DNA of 64,000 nt from CAIMUX01 sp964473865 (GTDB lineage Bacteria > Eisenbacteria > RBG-16-71-46 > CAIMUX01). Within the stretch, counting starts at the first letter, position 1, and every line of letters starts with the position of its first letter. Shown here one piece after another: positions 27,201-34,896 of the stretch. The stretch is from positions 170,469-234,468 of the forward strand of contig CAYYQN010000001.1 in the NCBI GenBank assembly GCA_964473865.1. The letters are read 5' to 3'. Both the position numbers and the translations under genes were made by a program. The notes beneath the pieces were generated by a model, which saw nothing but the letters and a program-made list of their open reading frames with translations, did not search any database and had not been told where the DNA came from.

Positions 27201-27434
27201 CTCCGATCCTCGGAGGGGCAAAGGAGGGACCTGGAGCGCTGGCTGGAGGGATGGAGCAGTTGCCTCAGTGAAGTCAACTACCTCCGTACCGGCTATCGGA
27301 CCACCGGTGGTCTTCTCGACGTGCACTTCGTCACCGACGACGATCTCGAGCGCAAGACGAGTTTCGCGGCCAAGATCGGAGCCATCACCGACCCGGCGCG
27401 AGAGATCCCGCTGAAGCGGCGGGACGGATCCTGA
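24243..27434 (+). CDS. GAF-like/PPDK_N/nucleotidyltransferase fusion protein
   Basis: 1063 residues, coupled by ATGA overlap to the preceding gene. Residues 1-145 look GAF-like, with a helical start. A helical middle region (150-340) is followed by a PEP-synthase-N domain with GKLGGKSAGL and VRSSSLLEDRFG. The shared module PGRWGSRGDIRLG...THFFQDL comes next. The C-terminal 120 residues form a Pol-beta-type nucleotidyltransferase, with FYVLGSTKN and GSDIDLIL supplying the GS and DxD motifs. No phosphohistidine or PEP-barrel domain is seen. The fusion suggests ATP binding and phosphotransfer coupled to nucleotidylation of a target, perhaps controlling nitrogen or carbon flux next to gdhA. That role is inference. 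Confidence 0.8.
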   Translation: MNHGDRPIEEILHDLQERAKELECLYQIEELLVDNVLPLTEIFPKLARIVPMGWRIPSICRARIVYRGESFAEPDFEADGPGLIAPIRLRDEVVGQLEVHYTKPQPKADEGPFLKEERRLVNSIADRIALFLVHRDLREAMAGLETARQTTGPGEEAPWLIIIDFLKRTDQVLLLRIARKMANHLAWNGVDDALRLLQGAFPPSPLERQPTGEENQPLERTKLSDSLRIADETFAIAANHLTDDEIVHLIQKWIKEDKSRFLVNTIESRDSSLVEVRDALEKYRAMGPEMIELTPAVEKGVLVSLIHAFCTDQAEFINTAKRFVRIHDFFPIIDHTIFPPKSHGKLGGKSAGLFLAMAVLREIQERAPALGRIRSPKTWYITSDGILEFIRHNSLEDVYNQKYVDIDQVRQEYPHIVQLFKNSRFPSEILDGLSVALDDLEGRPVIVRSSSLLEDRFGAAFSGKYKSLFLANTGTKQERLAALTDAIAEVYASTFGPDPIEYRAERGLIDVYEEMAVMIQEVVGKRVGPYFLPAFAGVAFSHNEFRWSSRIKRDDGLIRLVPGLGTRAVDRLRDDYPVLLAPGQPGLRVNVTPDEVLRYSPKKIDAINLETGNFETIDISELLRRHGEEYPLIRSLITVWERGMLRAPVGFGPDFETEDLVVTFDGLFRNTDLIATMRSLLNVLEEAMGTPVDIEFAHNGTELYLVQCRPQSNAGDSAPASIPREIPDERIVFSANRYVSNGRVPGITHIVYVDPAKYSDLSSLDEMRQVGRAVGRLNNLLPRRRFILMGPGRWGSRGDIRLGVNVTYSDINNTAMLVEIARKKGSYVPDLSFGTHFFQDLVESSIRYLPLYPDDPGIRFDELFLNRSPSILPNLLPEYAHLGEVLRVIDVAAVTSGRLLRVLMNADLDEAVGYVSSPRADSPDMVETAAHGEDTPEQHWRWRLHFAERIASELDAERFGVVAFYVLGSTKNATAGPGSDIDLILHLRSSEGQRRDLERWLEGWSSCLSEVNYLRTGYRTTGGLLDVHFVTDDDLERKTSFAAKIGAITDPAREIPLKRRDGS

Positions 27435-27445
27435 TGTGATCCCCC

Positions 27446-27868
27446 ATGGATGAGCTGGAGCCATCAGCTTTCGAGAGAGACGAATTCTGCTTTGCCTGTG
27501 GCCAGCAGAATGCCGACGGACTGCGGCTTCAGCCTGAAGCGAGCCCGGGGCGCGCCATCGTTCGCTGGACTCCCGCGGCGCACTTCCAGGGATACGCCGG
27601 CGTGCTTCACGGGGGAATCATCTCGACGATCCTGGACGAAACCATGGCCCACGCCGCTCTCACCGTGGCGAAACACGCCGCGACCGTGGATCTGTCGCTT
27701 CAGTTCCTCAAGCCCGTTCGGACTCTGCGGGAGCTGGAGGTCCGCGCCACCGTTCGCGAACAGAGACGGCGAATCCTGATCGTCGACGCCGAGGTGGTCC
27801 AGGACGGCCAGATTCGAGCCCGGGGAGAGGGTCGATTCCTCATGCTCAAATCCGGGATGCCGTCGTGA
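27446..27868 (+). CDS. PaaI/hotdog-fold thioesterase
   Basis: 140-residue hotdog-fold protein of the acyl-CoA thioesterase (PaaI/YbgC-like) group. The family motif LHGGIISTILDETMAHA (about 53-69) holds the catalytic-region HGG and Asp/Glu. An N-terminal FCFACGQQN motif (about 11-19) is typical of one PaaI subfamily. It lies 11 nt after the fusion gene and overlaps the aminotransferase start (GTGA). The ribosome site is poor, so expression may rely on coupling. The substrate is unknown. Confidence 0.85.
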   Translation: MDELEPSAFERDEFCFACGQQNADGLRLQPEASPGRAIVRWTPAAHFQGYAGVLHGGIISTILDETMAHAALTVAKHAATVDLSLQFLKPVRTLRELEVRATVREQRRRILIVDAEVVQDGQIRARGEGRFLMLKSGMPS

Positions 27869-29103
27869 CCGCCCGGCCCGGGAGCGGAATCAACCCGGCG
27901 TCCCGCGTCCGCTCGGTCATCGATCCGCCCATTGCGCGTTTCAAGGACCGGCACCGTGACCATCTGCAAGATCGCAAGCTCATCGACCTGAGTCAGGCCG
28001 TACCCTCCTACCCCCCGCCCCCACCGGTGACTGAGGCCATTGCCCTGGCCTCGGGCGATGCGGCGGCACACTTGTACAGCCCGGATCCGGGGCTGCCGGA
28101 GTGCCGAGAAGCGATCGCCGCCTACCTGCGCCGAAGGCACGGCGCCCGGGTGCGCGCTGAACAGGTGCTCGTCACACCCGGTGCCAACGCGGCATTCCAC
28201 TATGCCGCCGCTACCCTTCTCGATCCCGGGGAACCCGCTGCGCTGCTCTCGCCATACTACTTCAACCACGGCATGTCGATCGAACTGCTGGGCTCCGTCT
28301 CGCTGGAAGTGCCCTGGCCCGAGGCCCTCCCCCTCGACGCCGTGGATCGCTCCGGCGCGCGGGTGCTCGTGCTGGTGACTCCCGGAAATCCAACCGGCCG
28401 CTCCCTGGCCCCGGCCGAAATCGAGCGTGTCTTCGCGTGGGCCGGCCGGCGCGGGATCACGCTGATCTTTGACGAGACCTACCTGGAGTTCCCCCCATCG
28501 ACCGCACAACCCGCGACCGCCCTGGCCTTTGCCGGTTGGGAGGATCATGCGGTTGTTCTGGGCTCGTTTTCCAAGTCCCTGGCGGTCACCGGCGGCCGGG
28601 TGGGCTATCTCTGCGCCGCCCCCGCGATCGTGCGAGAAGCGATCAAGGTCCAGGACAGCGTGGTCATCTGCGCCCCGCGGATCGCACAGCTTGCCGTGAC
28701 CGCCGCGCTCGGTTGGAGCGGCCTCGATGCCTGGCTCGCCCGCCGGCGCGCCGAGATCCAGGAGCGCGTAGTCACCTTCACGAATGCCGTAGCCGGCTCA
28801 CCCGGCGCCTTCGCCGTCGAACACTCCGGCGCCTTCTTCGCATGGCTTCGACACGCTCCGGTTGATCCAGAAGCCGTGCGGTCACGCCTTCAGGCGTTCG
28901 GGCACTACCGCGAGTGTCCGTCCGAAGGCGATTTGGTGGCCGACCTGCTATTGCACGAGGCCGGAGTTCTCGCCCTGCCTGGAGGCTCCTCCGGCACATG
29001 CGGTCGCGATCGCGTGCGCGCGGCCGTCGGGAATGCTGCGCCTGAACGGTTGCGGGAGGCGGCACAACGGATCCAGAACCTCGCGCTTGGTCAGCCAGAA
29101 TGA
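27865..29103 (+). CDS. PLP-dependent aminotransferase, class I/II
   Basis: 412-residue fold-type I aminotransferase. The family pattern includes YSPDPGLPECREAIA, TPGANAAF, VTPGNPTG and the Schiff-base lysine in GSFSKSLAVTGGRVGY (about 237-240). The final substrate-binding Arg lies near DRVRAAVG. The GTG start overlaps the thioesterase stop. It may use glutamate supplied by the neighbouring dehydrogenase as amino donor. The exact substrate cannot be read from the sequence; aspartate/aromatic-type or N-succinyl-type enzymes are all possible. Confidence 0.88.
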   Translation: MTARPGSGINPASRVRSVIDPPIARFKDRHRDHLQDRKLIDLSQAVPSYPPPPPVTEAIALASGDAAAHLYSPDPGLPECREAIAAYLRRRHGARVRAEQVLVTPGANAAFHYAAATLLDPGEPAALLSPYYFNHGMSIELLGSVSLEVPWPEALPLDAVDRSGARVLVLVTPGNPTGRSLAPAEIERVFAWAGRRGITLIFDETYLEFPPSTAQPATALAFAGWEDHAVVLGSFSKSLAVTGGRVGYLCAAPAIVREAIKVQDSVVICAPRIAQLAVTAALGWSGLDAWLARRRAEIQERVVTFTNAVAGSPGAFAVEHSGAFFAWLRHAPVDPEAVRSRLQAFGHYRECPSEGDLVADLLLHEAGVLALPGGSSGTCGRDRVRAAVGNAAPERLREAAQRIQNLALGQPE

Positions 29104-29158
29104 CGATTCGCTCCTCGCATCGATCCCGGGAGTGCGCAGTGGCCGAAAGGAGTTGTGC

Positions 29159-30010
29159 GTGAGTACGTACATCATCTCGATTCTCCTCGGAATCGTGGAA
29201 GGCCTCACCGAGTTTCTGCCGATTTCCTCCACGGCCCATCTGCGAATCTCCGAGGCCCTGGCCGGCGTGTCTCTCCGTAATGATTACTGGAAGATGTACA
29301 CGGTCGTCATCCAGCTCGGGGCTGTGCTATCTGTCCTCTTCATCTACGGACGGCGGCTGCTCGGCTACGCCAGGACCTTTCCCCACGGCGCCCGCCGGGA
29401 CGGCTCGCCGGGCAGCCACCCGATCACCCTGATCATTCTCGCCTTCGTGACCACCGCAGTCCCGGCCTTCCTGCTGGAGAAGGTGATTGCCGACAAGCTC
29501 GAGAGCACCCAGGTGATCGCTTGGGCACTGATCACGGGGGGGCTCGTAATGTGGCTCGTCGATCGGCTGTTCACGCGACCGACCGTTCACGCCGTGGACG
29601 ATATGCGGCCGCTCGGCGCGATCTGGATCGGGGCCGTGCAGATCCTGTCTGCGGTGTTCCCCGGCACCAGCCGATCGATGTCTACCATCGCCGCCGGCCA
29701 GATCGTTGGACTCTCCCGATCCGCGGCGCTCGACTTCTCGTTCCTGGTTTCTTTGCCTGTAATGCTGGCGGCCTGCGGCTACTCGCTCCTGAAGTCGCTT
29801 CGCGCGTTCCGGGTCAGCCCGGCGTTTCTGCCCACGGACCTGAACGCGGACCCCTGGGCGATCCTGATCGTCGGATTCGTCGTGTCCTTTCTTGTCGCAC
29901 TGGTGGTGAACCGCTGGTTCCTCACCTGGGTCAAGTCGCGAGGGTTCACGCCGTTTGCGGTCTATCGGATCGTGCTTGGAGTGGGCATTCTGATCTGGGC
30001 GTCGCGGTAG
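29159..30010 (+). CDS. uppP: Undecaprenyl-diphosphatase UppP/BacA
   Basis: 283-residue polytopic inner-membrane enzyme that recycles the lipid carrier undecaprenyl pyrophosphate for peptidoglycan and polysaccharide synthesis. Both catalytic motifs are present: EGLTEFLPISSTAHL (14-28) and FPGTSRSMSTIAAGQ. About eight membrane segments are seen. The GTG at 29159 is chosen because AAAGGAG lies 6 nt upstream and the protein then starts at the usual family position. Resistance to bacitracin is a known side effect of this family. Confidence 0.95.
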   Translation: MSTYIISILLGIVEGLTEFLPISSTAHLRISEALAGVSLRNDYWKMYTVVIQLGAVLSVLFIYGRRLLGYARTFPHGARRDGSPGSHPITLIILAFVTTAVPAFLLEKVIADKLESTQVIAWALITGGLVMWLVDRLFTRPTVHAVDDMRPLGAIWIGAVQILSAVFPGTSRSMSTIAAGQIVGLSRSAALDFSFLVSLPVMLAACGYSLLKSLRAFRVSPAFLPTDLNADPWAILIVGFVVSFLVALVVNRWFLTWVKSRGFTPFAVYRIVLGVGILIWASR

Positions 30011-30096
30011 GCGGGCCGGCCGGAGGACCTCCGCAGGCTGAACCCTCCGACTGCGGCCCCGCCGCCGAATCGCCGGCGGCGCCACAGAAGAGGACA

Positions 30097-31164
30097 TCAC
30101 GGCGCGGACTTGCGTCCCGTCGTCCTTTTCAGGGTTAGCTCCAGGCATGGCAACTTCAGACCGCGTTCGATGACTCCGATGGCCTCGCGTTGGGCTTCCC
30201 GTCCGCGGGCCACGAGTTGGGCGGCGCCGTCCCCTTGGGATCCGACACCCTTTCCGCCCCAGATGAAGGGCCGCAACGGCTCGTAGGAGAGCACGCGATG
30301 CAGCACCGGTGCGGTCAACTCCCGCGGACAAGCCGGCATGGCCAACCGGTCGAAGACCACCTGGGCGTCCGACATGAGCCTCCCTAGTCTTGCCTCGTCC
30401 CCCTCATGCAGAGCGCGCACGGTCTCACCCACCAAGCGCCGGTTCACCGGACCCAGGAGCTCCCGAACCCCGCGGCCGAGTTCCGTCTCCGCGCGCGAAA
30501 ACGCCTTGTTCAATTCGGAGAGAATCATCACGGTGTCCTTTGCCGACTGCAGGTCGACGAGGACGAGGTGGAACGTGGTCCCGACAGCCAGGGTCTTCGC
30601 CTCCACACGGTCACCATCAAAGACCATGAGGATGGCCCGGCCCCCAAAGGCGCATCCTTGATCCATACGGCCGCACCGCGAGGGGGTGGTGGCCTCGCCC
30701 TGAAAGGCCATCTCCATCTCCCCCCGGGTATCCAGGCCGAGTCGGTAGACCCGATTGAACGCCCGGGCCGCCAGAACGCAGATGGCAGCGCTGGAGGAGA
30801 GGCCTCTGCGCACGGGGAGGTCGGTCCGGTCGTTGTGGAGCACCAGACCTCCGGTGCCGTAGTGAACCAGCGCCTGATAGGCAACACCGGCGAGGTAGCT
30901 CCAGAAGCCGCCCGCCCGGGCCTCGCTCAGGAGTGCGGCTGGTTGCATCGGAATCTCCCGGGGCCCGTGACGAATGCCGTCCGGGGTCGTGGCTCGAAGC
31001 ACCAGCGCCGACGGATGCGACGTCACTTCGGCGTGGATCCCCTGGTCTGTCCCCGCGATGATCGCGTAGCCCTTCTCGAGCTGGGGATCGGCGCCTCGAT
31101 ACGTTGCCGCCCAGTCCGAGTGTTCCCCCAGCAGGCAGACACGACCCGGGACAAACAGCTTCAA
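30097..31164 (-). CDS. GHMP-family sugar kinase
   Basis: 355-residue GHMP kinase, which phosphorylates small metabolites, often sugars at C1. Motif 1 is VPGRVCLLGEHSDW (5-18), similar to the galactokinase GEHTDY. Motif 2, the ATP loop, is RRGLSSSAAICV. Motif 3 is GGKGVGSQGDG near the C-terminus. No ATG is nearby. TTG 31164 gives the expected N-terminus LKLFVPGR and has GGAGG 8 nt upstream. The substrate is unknown: glucuronokinase- or galactokinase-like enzymes are the closest by motif. It lies 86 nt from uppP, convergent. Confidence 0.85.
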   Translation of the reverse strand: MKLFVPGRVCLLGEHSDWAATYRGADPQLEKGYAIIAGTDQGIHAEVTSHPSALVLRATTPDGIRHGPREIPMQPAALLSEARAGGFWSYLAGVAYQALVHYGTGGLVLHNDRTDLPVRRGLSSSAAICVLAARAFNRVYRLGLDTRGEMEMAFQGEATTPSRCGRMDQGCAFGGRAILMVFDGDRVEAKTLAVGTTFHLVLVDLQSAKDTVMILSELNKAFSRAETELGRGVRELLGPVNRRLVGETVRALHEGDEARLGRLMSDAQVVFDRLAMPACPRELTAPVLHRVLSYEPLRPFIWGGKGVGSQGDGAAQLVARGREAQREAIGVIERGLKLPCLELTLKRTTGRKSAP

Positions 31165-31294
31165 CAGCGCATCCTCCAGGTGTCGCCCGCTGACGGGACG
31201 CTCACATTGTGGTAATCCCCACAGAGGACTCCGAGACCTCGTCTGTCTCCGCAACCCGATAACGACGCCGCGCCGGCGCACTTTGGCGATGGAC

Positions 31295-31942
31295 TCAAGC
31301 CGCCAGGCGCCAGGCGGCGAGAACAACTCCCAGATCCGCCAGCATGTGCGAGACGATGGCGGGGATGAGGCTGCCGCAGTGCTGCACCTGCCAATCCCAG
31401 ACCATCGACGATACGACCAGAGTCGCGATGCAGGCCGCAACCCAACCGGCGGGAAGGAGCGATGCAAGCACCAGCAAATGGTACCCCGCGAACAGGACGT
31501 GCGCGGCGGGCGTTCGCCTGCGAAGAGGAGCCCAGTGGACCTGTTCCAGAACCGGATGCACCAGTCCATAGTACGGCACCATCGCGACCAGCGCGGATCC
31601 GGTCAGACGATGCGCCCGGAGCCAGACTGAGAGGTCCACCCGCGTGACATGTGGCAGGAGCAGATAGAGTATCGGCCCGGCCAGGACTGCGGGTGCGCCA
31701 ATCCAGATTCCGCGCCGGCTGGCGCGGGTCCATACGCCGGGAATCGACCTCCAAGACCACCCGAAAATCAAGGCGTGATACGCGATGATCGTAAGCCAGG
31801 CATTCGAGAGGACGCACCAGCATATCCCCACTGCCGCATACGGCGCGATCAGCGGCAACAGCAGCCGGGCCAGGTTCCGCGGAGGCCAATCGAACGGCCG
31901 GTATCGTTCGACACCATGACGCATCGTCAGGGAGGATGGCAT
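31295..31942 (-). CDS. CPBP-like (CAAX protease/bacteriocin-processing) membrane protein
   Basis: 215-residue protein with about six membrane segments. The C-terminal half resembles CPBP intramembrane proteases: a LEQVHW segment at the place of the EExxxR motif, FAGYH (FxxxH) and HMLADL (HxxxD). In motif 1 the second Glu is Gln and the Arg is missing, so catalytic activity is doubtful. Start ATG 31942 is the first plausible one; ATG 31924 is equally possible, and neither has a good ribosome site. It is divergent from the MFS transporter gene. Confidence 0.6.
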   Translation of the reverse strand: MPSSLTMRHGVERYRPFDWPPRNLARLLLPLIAPYAAVGICWCVLSNAWLTIIAYHALIFGWSWRSIPGVWTRASRRGIWIGAPAVLAGPILYLLLPHVTRVDLSVWLRAHRLTGSALVAMVPYYGLVHPVLEQVHWAPLRRRTPAAHVLFAGYHLLVLASLLPAGWVAACIATLVVSSMVWDWQVQHCGSLIPAIVSHMLADLGVVLAAWRLAA

Positions 31943-32149
31943 GCGGCGCAGGTTCCGCAAAGCAGGATGTCGTCGCTTCCCCCCCCCCGCCCATCCCCGG
32001 CCGGCAGTCCGTATCCTGCCGCCCTGGCATCGGAGCGCGTCCCCTGATACCCTCAACCCTCGGATTCCGGACCCGCGCCGAGTCCTCGGCCCGCTCCCTC
32101 GGCACTTAGGGTTCGTGTCGCCCGCATCGCAGGAGAAAGGACCAACCTG

Positions 32150-33385
32150 GTGATACGCCCTTCGTCAGGCCTGACCTCTCTCCTCGCCTCCCTGTTCCCG
32201 GCGCGCATCACCGGCATGTCCCGCGAGCTCAAGCTCTTTTCCGCCGCCTCACTGGCCATGGGCGCCGCCTACAGCGTGTTCGACGCCACGTTCAACAACT
32301 TCCTTGACGAACGGTACCGGCTCTCTGGCTTCCAGCGCTCCTTCCTGGAGCTTCCCCGCGAGCTCCCCGGTTTCTTGGTGGTGTTCGTGTCGGCCCTCCT
32401 TTGCTTCCTCTGCAGCCGGCGGCTGGGGGCCGCCGCCTTGGCCCTGGGGATGATCGGGACTCTGCTCGTCGGTTTCGTGCCGGCCGGTTACACCGGCATG
32501 GTGATCTGCCTGTTCGTGCTGAGCCTGGGGCAGCACCTCTTCATGCCGGTGGCGTCCACCATCGGAATGGAGTTGGCTCGAGAAGGGCAGACCGGCAGAC
32601 GCCTTGGCCAGCTGAACGCCCTCCGCAATCTCGCCACGATCCTCGGCAGCTTTGTCGTCTTCTGCGGATTTCGCTTCCTGGGTTTCGACTTCCGCCACAC
32701 CTTTGTCCTCACCGCAATCGGGTTGGCGGTCGGCATGGTCTTGATGCTCTCCATGAAACGGAGCGCCTCCCGTCGTCCCGGACACTTCCTGAGCCTCCAT
32801 CGGGAGTATCGCCTCTACTATCTCCTGAGCGTCCTTTCCGGCTCCCGAAAGCAGATCTTCATCACCTTCGCTCCATGGGTCATCGTAACGATCTTCAAGC
32901 AGCCGACCCAGACGATCGCGACGCTGCTGACCTTGGGCGGGGTAATCGGGATCCTCTTTCAGCCGCTCCTTGGCCGAGCCATTGACCGGTATGGGGAGCG
33001 GCTTGTCCTCCGCCTGGAGGCCGCGTTGCTGGCATTCGTCTGTCTCGGCTACGGCCTCTCCAAGTTCATCTTTCCGCCCCGCACTGCCTTTCTTCTGACC
33101 TGTGGCTTCTATCTCCTGGACCAGGCGCTGTTCGCCGTCAGCATGGCCCGTTCGATGTACATGAAGAAGATCGCGCTCGATCCGACCCATGTGCAGCCCG
33201 CCCTTACCGCGGGAGTCGCGATCGATCACGTTTTCTCCATCGGCGTGGCGCTGTCTGGCGGTATCATCTGGAAGACATTCGGCTTTCAGTATGTGTTTCT
33301 GCTCGGAATCGTAATTGCCGCGCTGAATTTCGTGGCGGCCGGTCGGATCCGGACACCGGGACGGGCCTCGTTCTCGGTCCCCTGA
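32150..33385 (+). CDS. MFS transporter
   Basis: 411-residue major facilitator protein with about 12 membrane segments in two halves (first near residue 30, last near 390). The loop after TM2 has CSRRLGAAALALG, with basic residues as in motif A. GTG 32150 has AGGAGAAAGG about 10 nt upstream. The substrate is unknown. It precedes the GT87-like gene by 70 nt on the same strand. Confidence 0.85.
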   Translation: MIRPSSGLTSLLASLFPARITGMSRELKLFSAASLAMGAAYSVFDATFNNFLDERYRLSGFQRSFLELPRELPGFLVVFVSALLCFLCSRRLGAAALALGMIGTLLVGFVPAGYTGMVICLFVLSLGQHLFMPVASTIGMELAREGQTGRRLGQLNALRNLATILGSFVVFCGFRFLGFDFRHTFVLTAIGLAVGMVLMLSMKRSASRRPGHFLSLHREYRLYYLLSVLSGSRKQIFITFAPWVIVTIFKQPTQTIATLLTLGGVIGILFQPLLGRAIDRYGERLVLRLEAALLAFVCLGYGLSKFIFPPRTAFLLTCGFYLLDQALFAVSMARSMYMKKIALDPTHVQPALTAGVAIDHVFSIGVALSGGIIWKTFGFQYVFLLGIVIAALNFVAAGRIRTPGRASFSVP

Positions 33386-33455
33386 CCGGTCAAACCGGCC
33401 GCGGCACCTGACTATCCGGGTCCGGCCGTCGACGGAGGAACGCCGAGGATTGGCG

Positions 33456-34835
33456 ATGAGGCAGAGTCCGAGAAAGTGGATCCCGCTGGGCGCGGCCATC
33501 GCTCTGCATCTCGCGCTCGTGGTCTCGATCGCGCGGCAACCGCTGTTCGTGAACCGGGCAGCGCCGTCTTCCCGTTCGCTGGTCTGGCCCATCTACCACG
33601 ACTCGGTGTACCGGCCGGGTCCGTGGGCCGACTTCTACGCGGTCTACCATGCCGGCGTCGCCATGGAGCAGGGTCGTGATCCATACCAGGGCATCGAAGA
33701 CCCCGTCGTGACCCCCTACGCGTTCCCGTTTCGCTATCTGCCGGTGGTCGCGGGGGTCCTGGGACGGGTCTTCATCCTCTTGCCTCCCTCAGCGGCCGGA
33801 CAGGTTTGGCTTGGTCTGGTGGAAGTCGTTCTCGCCACCTTCGTGATCCTCTTCCGACGGCGGGCCGCGGCGACCTGGCCGAGCCAGTTCGCGACGATCG
33901 TGCTGCTGCTGAGCAGCCCCTACTTCCTCGAGCTACACATGGGCCAGTTCACCTTCGTGACTCTTGCCCTGACCGGCATTGCGCTGCTGCTGCTGGAGGA
34001 GCGCGCGGAACCCGTCCAAGGCGCCCCTGCCCGCAGCCCGCTCCGCTTCGATCGAAGGGTGCACGCGGCCGCGGCGTGTTTCACGCTCGCGATCCTGCTC
34101 AAGGTCTTTCCCCTCGTCCTCGCCCCCGCCCTGGCGCGGCGTGGAAAGGCGGGCTGGTTCTGCCTGCTTGTCGCGGTCGGCGCCGCGGCGATCCTGAACG
34201 CGCCGTACTTCGTCCGGCACCCGGCCGCCTGGACCGCCTTCTACCGCGAGAACTTTAGCGCCGCTTCCGCGCTGAGCGGGCTCGACGCCGGCAACTTCGG
34301 GCTCCTCTACGCATTCTTCCGGGGAGCGGCCGAGACAGGCTACCGCTGGACGATCGCCGGCTGGGCCATGTTCTCGGCGGTCTGGCGAATCGCTCTTCTC
34401 GGCTCGACCGCACTCCTGGTCCTGCTGGTTCGCCGGCGCGATCTCATCCTCGCAGGATGCCTCCTGATTCTCGCCCACTTTCTCTCCTACCCGCACGTCT
34501 GGGAGCATCACTACAGCGGTGTGATCCTCGTGCTCCTCCTCGGTCTTGGGCGGGTTGTCCAGCTCTCGAGAAGCGGTGGCGGACGCGCCCTTGCCCGCCT
34601 GCTCGCTGGGGCGGTCGTGTTGCTCGCTCTGCCGACCCCGTTCCTTGCCCTCAACGGCGGACAGGTTTCCATGACCCCAGATCCTCTGGCCGGCTGGTCG
34701 GCCGGGGCCAGACTGGCTCTGCCTCTCAGCAAGGCCGCGCCCCTGGTGGTTTGCTTCGTGCTACTGGCTCTGGCGCTCCGGCGTGCTTCATCGAACTCCG
34801 TGACGGCACGGTCCACCGGGAGGCCTGGACGGTGA
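33456..34835 (+). CDS. GT87-like polyprenol-dependent glycosyltransferase
   Basis: 459-residue polytopic membrane protein resembling family 87 glycosyltransferases (DUF2029). After TM1 comes an extracytoplasmic loop with DFYAVYHAGVAMEQGRDPY, typical of the acidic active-site loop, then about nine more membrane segments. Such enzymes use lipid-linked sugar donors at the outer face of the inner membrane. ATG 33456 is preceded by GAGG; a TTG at 33450 is an alternative. The acceptor is unknown. Confidence 0.78.
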   Translation: MRQSPRKWIPLGAAIALHLALVVSIARQPLFVNRAAPSSRSLVWPIYHDSVYRPGPWADFYAVYHAGVAMEQGRDPYQGIEDPVVTPYAFPFRYLPVVAGVLGRVFILLPPSAAGQVWLGLVEVVLATFVILFRRRAAATWPSQFATIVLLLSSPYFLELHMGQFTFVTLALTGIALLLLEERAEPVQGAPARSPLRFDRRVHAAAACFTLAILLKVFPLVLAPALARRGKAGWFCLLVAVGAAAILNAPYFVRHPAAWTAFYRENFSAASALSGLDAGNFGLLYAFFRGAAETGYRWTIAGWAMFSAVWRIALLGSTALLVLLVRRRDLILAGCLLILAHFLSYPHVWEHHYSGVILVLLLGLGRVVQLSRSGGGRALARLLAGAVVLLALPTPFLALNGGQVSMTPDPLAGWSAGARLALPLSKAAPLVVCFVLLALALRRASSNSVTARSTGRPGR

Positions 34836-34896
34836 GACTCCTCTTTCACTGTTTCGGCGCGGCGCCGCGCTCGTGGCTGATCGAAGGGAGGTCTGC

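Noticed and set aside
32249..33592. 447-residue open frame on the minus strand
   Set aside because: Antisense to the MFS transporter, with charged low-complexity text.
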